From Cohnella phaseoli (GTDB lineage: Bacteria > Bacillota > Bacilli > Paenibacillales > Paenibacillaceae), in contig NZ_QRDZ01000004.1 of NCBI RefSeq assembly GCF_003386235.1, positions 124,001-188,000 of the forward strand: a DNA stretch of 64,000 nt, written 5' to 3'. Positions 35,079 to 42,518 of this stretch are shown piece by piece. The notes under the pieces were generated by a model, which ran no database searches, had not been told where the DNA came from, and worked only from the letters and a program-made list of their open reading frames with translations. The translations under genes were made by a program, and so were the position numbers. How positions within the stretch are numbered: position 1 is the stretch's first letter; the number at the start of each line of letters is the position of its first letter.

Positions 35079-36131
35079 TTGTCTCGATATCGACCCCAAC
35101 GGAATTACGGCTGCAGGATTCACGACCAGGTTAGCTATAAGGGCTTAAAGACGGTTGTACTGGAAAATGATTTGGTGCGCGTATCTGTATTAGTGGATAA
35201 AGGCACTGAGATTTTCGAGTACCTGTACAAACCGAAGGACCTTGACTTCATGTGGTTGACCGACAACGGCGTTCAGAATCCGAACGAATATTTGCCGACG
35301 TCTCCCGATCCCGTCGCCACGTTCGTCGATTACTATTCCGGCGGCTGGCAGGAAGTGTTTCCGAACGGAGGACCGACGAGCGCATATCTTGGCGCACAGT
35401 TCGGACAGCACGGCGAGGTTGCCCACATGCCCTGGGATTACGAGATCGTTCAGGACACGGAGCAGCTCGTTTCCGTACAATTCAGCGTCAGGACGAAAAA
35501 GCTGCCTTTCCGGCTGATCAAAAAGCTGACATTGGAACTAGGCTCTTCCTCGCTCCTGATTGAAGTGCAGTTGGACAACCTGAGCGATATTCCGCTGCGA
35601 TACATGTGGGGGCAGCATTTGGCGTTCGGCAAACCGTTTCTGGAGCCGGGATGCCGAATCATCGTGCCGAATCATGTAAAAATGATAACGGAATCGGTCG
35701 AGTCCCCCGTTTCTCTTCCAGGGAGAGTACGGCGCGGGGTCACTTACGATTGGCCGTTTGGCATAGCGGAAACGGGCGATCAGGTCGACCTCTCCGTGCT
35801 CCCGGAGCGGGGAACGTTATCGGACATGATGTACTTAACGGGATTCGAAGCGCAGGCGTGGTATAAAGTCGAAAACAGCGCTCGCGGTATGGGCATGCAA
35901 GTAGAGTGGGACGCAGCGGAGATGCCCTGCTTGTGGTACTGGCAGGAATTTGGAGCAACTAAAGGTTATCCTTGGTATGGCCGTCATTACAATATCGGGC
36001 TGGAACCGTTCGCGGGCTATCCTACGCTTGGGCTGGAAGAGGCGATTCGCAACGACAGCGCGGGAGCGATAGGGGCCAGGGAGCGCAAAACCTTTCGATT
36101 GAAAACATCTCCCTACGAGTTGGACAGGTGA
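35079..36131 (+). CDS. Aldose-1-epimerase-like (DUF4432-type) protein
   Basis: A 350-residue galactose-mutarotase-fold protein ('LVRVSVLVDKGTEIFEYLYK' near the N-terminus and 'MWGQHLAFGKPFLEPGC' near residue 180, whose His is the likely catalytic residue). It probably interconverts sugar anomers or isomers for the operon's pathway. The TTG at 35079 with GGAAGGGGG 7 bases upstream is the chosen start; a TTG at 35061 is in frame but precedes that site. It is the last gene before a strong hairpin. Confidence 0.75.
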   Translation: MSRYRPQRNYGCRIHDQVSYKGLKTVVLENDLVRVSVLVDKGTEIFEYLYKPKDLDFMWLTDNGVQNPNEYLPTSPDPVATFVDYYSGGWQEVFPNGGPTSAYLGAQFGQHGEVAHMPWDYEIVQDTEQLVSVQFSVRTKKLPFRLIKKLTLELGSSSLLIEVQLDNLSDIPLRYMWGQHLAFGKPFLEPGCRIIVPNHVKMITESVESPVSLPGRVRRGVTYDWPFGIAETGDQVDLSVLPERGTLSDMMYLTGFEAQAWYKVENSARGMGMQVEWDAAEMPCLWYWQEFGATKGYPWYGRHYNIGLEPFAGYPTLGLEEAIRNDSAGAIGARERKTFRLKTSPYELDR

Positions 36132-36149
36132 AATAGGGGAACCAGGATT

Positions 36150-36188
36150 GAAACTCCCGAGAATCGATCGTTGATTCTCGGGAGTTTC
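36150..36188. terminator. Perfect 16-bp hairpin between convergent genes
   Basis: GAAACTCCCGAGAATC (36150-36165) pairs perfectly with GATTCTCGGGAGTTTC (36173-36188). It lies between the epimerase-like gene (+) and sodC (-). The T-run is short (TTT inside the stem end), so it is a terminator by position and strength more than by canonical tail. Confidence 0.75.
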
Positions 36189-36195
36189 GTTGCGG

Positions 36196-36750
36196 TTACA
36201 GGATCGGTCCGCATGCGATCCGATTTCCGGAGTTGCCGGACGGATCGGTGACGTAATCGTCCTCTTTTTCGTGGATCATCAGAGAGGTGCCCCCGTCGCG
36301 CAGCAAGGAGTTCGGCTCGCCTTTCTTTAGCGTGACCGTTTTGCTGATCAGATCGGTTTCGACTTTCCCGTCCGGACCGACTTCGATATTGAGCAGATCT
36401 CCGGCATGGAAGCCCTGCGGATTGTTGAAGCCATGCTGCTTCTGATAAGGATTCAAGTGGGCGCCCGCAGATTCGAATTTGGGGGGCTCGCATTTCCCGA
36501 CTTCGTGGAAATGGATGCCGTGAATGCCGGGAGGGAGCTTTTTCGCTTTGAGATGGATGCGAACCGCCCCGACCTCTTCCGTAAGAACCGCGGTTCCGAT
36601 TTTGTGCCCCTTGTCGTTAATAATCTTGACTTTCACCTTATCCGGGACGGCGGACGTCTCTTCGGCCGCGAGGGCGGATCCGGCGCTCCCCGAGACAAGC
36701 GCGATGCCGAGCAATCCGGCGATCAACTGGGTTCGAATGTTTTTCCACAT
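36196..36750 (-). CDS. sodC: Cu/Zn superoxide dismutase family protein, secreted
   Basis: A 184-residue exported protein with a signal peptide ending 'GSALA|AEE'. The metal ligands are in place: His-x-His in 'GIHFHEVGKC', His in 'SAGAHLNP', His in 'KQHGFNN', His and Asp in 'GFHAGDLLN', and the last His in 'MIHEKEDDY'. The disulfide Cys residues ('GKCEPP' and 'IACGPIL') are also present. It converts superoxide to peroxide and oxygen outside the membrane. It is transcribed alone, convergent with the sugar-acid operon and divergent from the RiPP export operon. Confidence 0.92.
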   Translation of the reverse strand: MWKNIRTQLIAGLLGIALVSGSAGSALAAEETSAVPDKVKVKIINDKGHKIGTAVLTEEVGAVRIHLKAKKLPPGIHGIHFHEVGKCEPPKFESAGAHLNPYQKQHGFNNPQGFHAGDLLNIEVGPDGKVETDLISKTVTLKKGEPNSLLRDGGTSLMIHEKEDDYVTDPSGNSGNRIACGPIL

Positions 36751-36882
36751 GCGGATTCAACCTCCGTAATCTGTTGTTGTAAATCGTCAACTATCTTAGC
36801 TTCACCATCTTCGGCAAAAAGAAACATCTCCCTCGAATTCCTCTTTTTTATCCCCCCCACTAAATGATCTGATTCCTCATCA

Positions 36883-36917
36883 ATCGACATGCAGCTGACA
36901 CATTACGATGTTAAATT
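36883..36917 (+). promoter_or_regulatory. RiPP-regulon promoter P1 (direct-repeat box + -10)
   Basis: CGACAT (36885) and TGACAC (36896) are 11 bases apart, a weaker third element ACGATG starts at 36905, and TAAATT (36912-36917) lies 27 bases from the first repeat. The same arrangement and spacings occur before the precursor genes (45345) and the signalling operon (56795, minus). A separate TTGCTG/CATAAT pair (36933/36955) is an alternative promoter. Confidence 0.6.
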
Positions 36918-37002
36918 CAATCTGGTATTCGCTTGCTGAGAATCTGACCGAGTACATAATCATTTACATGATGTCTAAATAGAGCGAAAGCGGGGGCGTG
37001 AC

Positions 37003-38127
37003 ATGAAGAGAAAAAATGTGTTTTGGCTCGCAGTTGGCGTCTTGTTATTGTTCGGAAGCTTTCCGATGGCGAGCGCGAAGAATAATCTCAAAACCGTAAG
37101 CGCTACCGTAGCCTCTAATCTATCGATGTTATTGAATGGCGAAGTCTGGCAGCCCAAAGATCAGAAGGGGGAACGAGTGTATCCGGTTATTATCAACGGT
37201 TCGTCTTATTTGCCTGTCCGCGTTCTGGCGGAAGCTTTGGATGTCGATATTCAATGGGACAGCGCTGCGCAAACGATCAAAATTGGCGAGGGAACTTCAA
37301 GCGTCCAGGGGACTTCAAGTATCGATTTGACCCAACTGCCGCTCGGCGATGGCAAGTATACGCTCATGGGTCCTCAGAAGGGATACATTTATCTTGCCAG
37401 TCCGCCTCGCGGGGGAGACGGCGCCTATAAACAGGGAGAATGGATCAATACGAGTGAAGGCACATTTGATATGACTCAAAAGGCAGTGGTAGATGGCGCG
37501 GTTAAGTGGGAATCCGAGCTAACTATAGAGTTGAAGGGGAAGGATCGAATTCTGACAGGCAATCGTCTGCCGGACCATGCGACAGGGAGATTTCCCATTG
37601 ATCCATCCGATGATGCTTATCGATACGATAGAAACCCCAATTCCATTAAAGAGAAGTTATTTCAAGTTGTACTGCCTGCAAAGCCTCTTGAAGCCAGCAA
37701 GGCGTCGCCTGTTACACCGGGGGCAATCGGAGTGATGTTGACAGGGAGCCTGATTTTTAACGGGCTTGATGCAGCGGGAAGGGATGCTGTAGCACACGAG
37801 ACGCAGGATGGCTGTTATGGACACCCGGAGAAGGACGGCAGCTACCATTATCATAATTTGTCGGCTTGCGTGGACGATCCGCTCACGGGGAAACATTCAA
37901 AGCTTGTGGGGTACGCGCTGGATGGCTTCGGGATATACGGGAAATACGGTGAAAACGGGAAGCTTGTGACGAACGAAGATCTGGATGCGTTTCATGGCCA
38001 TTCCCATCTGATTGAGTGGGATGGCGAGAGGGTGGAAATGTATCATTACCATACGACCGTCGAATTTCCCTATACGATCGGCGCATTCAAAGGAACGCCG
38101 GTGAGACAAGGGTTGACCTACTTCTAA
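37003..38127 (+). CDS. Secreted YHYH-domain protein with copper-amine-oxidase-like N-terminal module
   Basis: A 374-residue exported protein with a signal peptide ending 'PMASA|KNN'. Residues ~40-100 form a Cu-amine-oxidase-N-like module, common in Paenibacillaceae surface proteins ('INGSSYLPVRVLAEALDVD'). The C-terminal ~190 residues form a YHYH domain, named for 'GSYHYHNLSACVDD' near residue 285, with further His-rich motifs 'FHGHSHLIEWDGE' and 'YHYHTTVEFPY'. Such His clusters suggest metal binding, but the domain's function is unknown. It is the first gene behind promoter P1, upstream of a receptor lipoprotein and the NHLM export genes. Confidence 0.85.
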   Translation: MKRKNVFWLAVGVLLLFGSFPMASAKNNLKTVSATVASNLSMLLNGEVWQPKDQKGERVYPVIINGSSYLPVRVLAEALDVDIQWDSAAQTIKIGEGTSSVQGTSSIDLTQLPLGDGKYTLMGPQKGYIYLASPPRGGDGAYKQGEWINTSEGTFDMTQKAVVDGAVKWESELTIELKGKDRILTGNRLPDHATGRFPIDPSDDAYRYDRNPNSIKEKLFQVVLPAKPLEASKASPVTPGAIGVMLTGSLIFNGLDAAGRDAVAHETQDGCYGHPEKDGSYHYHNLSACVDDPLTGKHSKLVGYALDGFGIYGKYGENGKLVTNEDLDAFHGHSHLIEWDGERVEMYHYHTTVEFPYTIGAFKGTPVRQGLTYF

Positions 38128-38185
38128 GGACGGCGCCGGACCTATCCATGCTCCTAACAACTTAAATGAGGGGTCTATCGAGACA

Positions 38186-39325
38186 ATGAAGCTGAGAATA
38201 GCGATTGCAAGTTTATTGGTGATATTGCTCGCGACAGGGTGCTCGAGACCCGATAATCCGAGCGGACAGCGGGAGAAGATGCTGAGCAAACGTCCGGAAG
38301 ATATCGTGATTGGGGTGGCTTGGCCGTTCGAGACTAGGAACGACGGGTTTAAGGAAGGGCTCGAATTAGCTTACGAAGAGGTGAATCGAAGCGGGATTAT
38401 GGGGCATAAGATCCGCTTGGTGCAGGAGGATGATCAATCCTCGGTTACTGCGGGTTTGGCGATTGCCCAAGCCTTTGCCAATAATCCCAATATGGCGGCT
38501 GTCATTGGCCATCGCAGCTCCGCTGTTACAGTTCCCGCATCCAAAGTCTACGAGAATGCCGGACTGCTGCTGCTTGCGCCCTCCTCCACTTCGCCCGGCT
38601 TGACGGAAGGGGGAGTTAAGCATGTGTTTCGTCTGATTCCGAATGATATTCAGCTTGGCGCAGAAATGGCCGATTACGCCAAAGCCGAGGGGTATCGCAA
38701 TATTGCAATTTACTACGCCAACGACGAATACGGAAGGGGGCTGGCCAATTCCTTCGAAGACAGCGCCAAATCCAATGGTCTGCAAATCATAGATCGCATT
38801 TCCGACTATAAGGACAGCGCAGATTTGAAACGTCTTGTCGACAAATGGAAGCTGCTCGATTGCCAGGCCGTCTTTATTGCCCAGACGATGCCGGATGGGG
38901 CCGAATTTATCGTCCAGCTCCGTAAGGCGGGGTTGGACGTTCCTTTGATGGGAGGCGATGGGATGGATTCGCAGGACTTGTTGAAGATTGCCGGACAAGA
39001 CGCGGAGAATGCCGTCGTCGCTTCTATTTTCAATCCGCAGACCTCCAACGAATTCGCTGAATCCTTTATACGGAAATATACAGAGAAATATGGCGAGGCT
39101 CCGCGCAAATACGCGGCCCAAGCTTACGATTCTTTGCATCTGTTGGCTGAGGCGGTACGACAAGCGAATTCATGGAAAGCCGCGGATATCGCTGAAGTTC
39201 TGAGAAAGCAACCGGCGTGGCAAGGCGTATCCGGCACAAGGACGTTTGACGCCAATGGCGAGGTGCAGAATATGCCAAGCGTGTTGAAACGGGTAGTCGA
39301 TGGAAAGTTCGAGTATATGAATTAA
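38186..39325 (+). CDS. LivK-like (type 1 periplasmic-binding fold) receptor lipoprotein
   Basis: A 379-residue lipoprotein with lipobox LLATGCS (Cys near 19). The mature part is a branched-chain amino-acid-receptor-like fold ('GFKEGLELAYEEVNRSGIMG' near 52, 'VIGHRSSAVTVPASK', 'YYANDEYGRGLANSF'). There is no ABC permease or ATPase for it nearby, so it is an orphan receptor. Its place between the YHYH gene and the NHLM secretion gene suggests it senses an amino-acid-like ligand for the locus, or is carried as a cargo or immunity factor. This role is inferred from context only. Confidence 0.8.
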   Translation: MKLRIAIASLLVILLATGCSRPDNPSGQREKMLSKRPEDIVIGVAWPFETRNDGFKEGLELAYEEVNRSGIMGHKIRLVQEDDQSSVTAGLAIAQAFANNPNMAAVIGHRSSAVTVPASKVYENAGLLLLAPSSTSPGLTEGGVKHVFRLIPNDIQLGAEMADYAKAEGYRNIAIYYANDEYGRGLANSFEDSAKSNGLQIIDRISDYKDSADLKRLVDKWKLLDCQAVFIAQTMPDGAEFIVQLRKAGLDVPLMGGDGMDSQDLLKIAGQDAENAVVASIFNPQTSNEFAESFIRKYTEKYGEAPRKYAAQAYDSLHLLAEAVRQANSWKAADIAEVLRKQPAWQGVSGTRTFDANGEVQNMPSVLKRVVDGKFEYMN

Positions 39326-39339
39326 GGGAGCGGCACGGG

Positions 39340-40305
39340 ATGAACAATCAAGTTTTCCGTAAAGCGTCTATTGAGCGCTTATCTTCGCCCGAACAGTTGG
39401 ACACGTTGATGAAAGTGACCTCCCCCAAAGGTTGGCTCGCTTTGATTGCGTTAGGTTTGCTGATCGCTGCCGCGATCGTGTGGGGCTTTCTAGGAACGAT
39501 AAGTACGCAAATTACAACGGAAGGCGTGCTCATCCGACCAGGAGGCTTGCAGACTCTCTACGCTTCGTCAAGCGGACAGATTACCGATATTCGCGTAGTG
39601 GAGAATGATAATGTGAAGAAAGGCAATGTCATTGCGCGAATCGAACAACCGCAAATGCTGAAGCAGCTTGAACGGCTGACGGTTGAACTCAAGACCGCAG
39701 AGGCGGCTTATGCAAATGAGCCGCTGGAGGAGCTCGGCGAGCAGATCGCAAACCGCAAACAAGCGATTGCCGATCTGCAAGCGGACTATATGAATCAATC
39801 GAGCATTGTCAGCGCGTATACGGGCAGAGTTCTGGAAGTGAACGTCAAGAGGGGGTCTTCGGTTGACGCGGGTACGCCGGTGATTTTGGTGGAATCGGGA
39901 GAGGCGCGAGCGAAGGATCTGAAGACGGTGATCTACGTTCCTGTACAGAGCGGAAAGAAAATACTTCCTGGTATGACGGTTGATGTTTCCCCTAGCTCCG
40001 TCAATAGAGAGGAGTACGGATTTATGCTCGGTCGCGTCACCTCTGTGTCAGAATTCCCGTTAACGGCGCAATCGATGTTCCTCACGCTTGGGAACGAGGC
40101 GCTGGTTAGTGAACTTGCCAGCGGGGGCACGGCCATGCTTGAGGTGAAGGCAGATCTTATTCCGGAGACTTCTACCTTTAGCGGCTACAGATGGTCTACG
40201 TCCGATGGGCCTCCGCAGCGGATGGATAGCGGAACATTGGTAACTGCGTCCATTACGGTAAAAGAGCAAAAACCGATTTCGTTAATCATTCCACAGTTGA
40301 AGTGA
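39340..40305 (+). CDS. NHLM-type bacteriocin secretion protein (HlyD/membrane-fusion family)
   Basis: A 321-residue membrane-fusion protein. One membrane segment is at about residues 30-52 ('WLALIALGLLIAAAIVWGF'). A biotinyl-lipoyl-like half follows ('GQITDIRVVENDNVKKGNVI'), then a coiled-coil hairpin (about 105-150), the second lipoyl half ('GRVLEVNVKRGSSVDAGTPV') and a beta-barrel. This matches HlyD-like proteins of NHLM (nitrile-hydratase-leader microcin) systems. It would couple the two ABC proteins downstream to peptide release. It overlaps the next frame by a few bases and lies 14 bases after the receptor gene. Confidence 0.9.
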   Translation: MNNQVFRKASIERLSSPEQLDTLMKVTSPKGWLALIALGLLIAAAIVWGFLGTISTQITTEGVLIRPGGLQTLYASSSGQITDIRVVENDNVKKGNVIARIEQPQMLKQLERLTVELKTAEAAYANEPLEELGEQIANRKQAIADLQADYMNQSSIVSAYTGRVLEVNVKRGSSVDAGTPVILVESGEARAKDLKTVIYVPVQSGKKILPGMTVDVSPSSVNREEYGFMLGRVTSVSEFPLTAQSMFLTLGNEALVSELASGGTAMLEVKADLIPETSTFSGYRWSTSDGPPQRMDSGTLVTASITVKEQKPISLIIPQLK

Positions 40306-40325
40306 CAAAGGAGGGCGATTCGGTC

Positions 40326-42500
40326 ATGAAGCCTCCGAAACGAGTGAGGACGCCAACCATTTTGCAGATGGAGGCTGTGGAATGCGGAGCTGCGTCATTA
40401 GCGATTGTGCTCGGTTATTACAACAGCTTTATTCCTCTGGAGGAGCTCCGTATCGAATGCGGGGTGTCCAGGGATGGCAGCAAGGCCAACAATATACTCA
40501 AGGCAGCTAGGAAATTCGGTCTAATCGCCAAAGGCTACAAGAAAGAGCCCGAAGCTTTGCGAGAGATGCAAGGGCCGGTCATTATTCACTGGAACTTTAA
40601 CCATTTCGTCGTTCTGGAAGGATTCAAGAACAATAAAGTCTATTTGAACGATCCGGGGATGGGACCGCGTACGGTAACCTTCGAGGAATTCGATCAGTCC
40701 TTTACAGGTGTCGCGTTGACATTCGAGCCTTCGGAGGAGTACAGGGAGCAAGGGGGAAATCCCGGCATAGCGGGTTCGTTGAAGAAACGGTTAAAAGGCT
40801 CGGAGAGGGCTTTACTATATGTGATTCTGGCCGGGCTGTTCCTGGTCATTCCGGGACTTGCCATTCCCGCTTTCACGCAGGTGTTCATCGATCAAATTTT
40901 GCTGGGACAGAACGGGGAGTGGCTACTTCCCGTTCTGCTCGGCATGCTGATGACCGCCTTTCTACGCGCGGCATTAACCTGGCTGCAGCGATATTATCTG
41001 CTGCGGCTGGAAACCAAGCTGTCGCTCAGCATGTCCAGCCGTTTTCTCTGGCACGTATTGCGCCTCCCGATTCAATTTTTTTCCCAGCGATTCAGCGGAG
41101 AGATTGGCAGCAGGGTTATGATCAACGATACGGTGGCGCAATTGCTATCGGGCGAGCTGGCGGTTTCGATTTTGAGCTCGGTCATGATCGTATTTTATTT
41201 ATTTCTGATGTTTCAATATAGCGTCCTGCTTACCTTCATCGCGATCGCTGCCGCGCTGCTCAACCTGGTTTTCCTGCGGCTGATTTCAAGGAAGCGGGTA
41301 GATCAAGGAATGCGTCTGCTTCAGGATGAGGGCAAGATGGACGGAATCGCGATGAATGGATTGCAAGTGATCGAAACGCTTAAATCCAGCGGTTCCGAAT
41401 CCGATTTCTTTGCCAAGTGGGCCGGTTATCAGAGTAAACTGATGAACTCCGAGCAGCAGATCGGCGTTTCCTCAAGCGTATTGGGGGCTGTCCCTTCCTT
41501 GCTTGCGGGAGCGAGTACGGTGGCTATTTTGGCAGTGGGCGGCTTCCAGGTGATGGAGGGGATGATGACGATCGGTATGCTCGTGGCCTTTCAAAGTCTG
41601 ACGGCCAGCTTCATCGGTCCGGTCAACCAGATGGTTGAGCTGGGAGGGTCGCTGCAGGAAGCGAGCAGCGGCTTGAAGAGATTGGACGATGTGTTGAATC
41701 ATGAGCTCGACAGTCCGATCTCCCAATTGTCCGAGACGGGTTTGGCTGACGGCGGCGAAGCGCGTCCTGTCGAGGGTAAGCTGACGGGGGTCGTTGAATT
41801 AAGAAATGTCACATTCGGTTACAACAAATTGGAGGGCCCGTTGATCGAGAACCTCAATCTCAGCCTGAAGCCCGGGTCGCGCGTGGCGCTTGTAGGCGGT
41901 TCCGGCAGCGGAAAATCGACCGTTGCCAAATTGATTGCCGGCATCTACCAGCCATGGTCCGGCGAAATTCTCTTCGACGGAGTGAATCGCCAATCCTTAT
42001 CGCGCAGTCTGGTCGGGAACTCGCTAGCGGTAGTCGATCAGGATATTCATATGTTCGAAGGCACGATCAAAGATAATTTGACGCTCTGGGATGCGACAAT
42101 ACCGGAGACGGATATGGTACGCGCTGCGAAGGATGCCTGCATTGACGATATGATCAGCTCCAGAAACGGCGGTTACGGGCATGTTCTTACGGAAGGCGGC
42201 GGCAATTTCAGCGGAGGACAACGCCAGCGCTTGGAGATTGCCCGCGCATTGGCAGGCAATCCTTCGATTCTTGTGCTTGACGAAGCGACAAGCGCATTAG
42301 ACCCGAAGACGGAACAGTTGGTGGACGCCAGCTTCCGCAGACGGGGATGTACCTGCGTGATTGTCGCGCATCGCTTGAGCACGATTCGCGATGCCGATGA
42401 AATCATCCTGTTGCAGCGCGGTACAGTGGCTGAGCGGGGGACGCACGAGCAGCTCATGAAAATAAATGGCGCCTATGCCAAATTGATCGAAGAACATTAA
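40326..42500 (+). CDS. NHLM-type ABC exporter with N-terminal C39 leader peptidase
   Basis: A 724-residue half-transporter with three parts. The C39 peptidase (about 1-130) has the catalytic Cys in 'QMEAVECGAAS', His in 'NFNHFVVLEG' and Asp in 'LNDPGMG'. A six-helix exporter membrane domain covers about 165-440. The ATPase has Walker A 'GGSGSGKST', signature 'FSGGQRQR', Walker B 'LVLDEAT' and an H-loop His in 'VAHRLS'. It should cut after the double-glycine of the three precursors at 45426-46296 and export the cores. The ATG at 40326 with AAAGGAGGG upstream is preferred to the GTG at 40302. Confidence 0.93.
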   Translation: MKPPKRVRTPTILQMEAVECGAASLAIVLGYYNSFIPLEELRIECGVSRDGSKANNILKAARKFGLIAKGYKKEPEALREMQGPVIIHWNFNHFVVLEGFKNNKVYLNDPGMGPRTVTFEEFDQSFTGVALTFEPSEEYREQGGNPGIAGSLKKRLKGSERALLYVILAGLFLVIPGLAIPAFTQVFIDQILLGQNGEWLLPVLLGMLMTAFLRAALTWLQRYYLLRLETKLSLSMSSRFLWHVLRLPIQFFSQRFSGEIGSRVMINDTVAQLLSGELAVSILSSVMIVFYLFLMFQYSVLLTFIAIAAALLNLVFLRLISRKRVDQGMRLLQDEGKMDGIAMNGLQVIETLKSSGSESDFFAKWAGYQSKLMNSEQQIGVSSSVLGAVPSLLAGASTVAILAVGGFQVMEGMMTIGMLVAFQSLTASFIGPVNQMVELGGSLQEASSGLKRLDDVLNHELDSPISQLSETGLADGGEARPVEGKLTGVVELRNVTFGYNKLEGPLIENLNLSLKPGSRVALVGGSGSGKSTVAKLIAGIYQPWSGEILFDGVNRQSLSRSLVGNSLAVVDQDIHMFEGTIKDNLTLWDATIPETDMVRAAKDACIDDMISSRNGGYGHVLTEGGGNFSGGQRQRLEIARALAGNPSILVLDEATSALDPKTEQLVDASFRRRGCTCVIVAHRLSTIRDADEIILLQRGTVAERGTHEQLMKINGAYAKLIEEH

Positions 42501-42518
42501 GGGGAGGGGGATTCCGGG

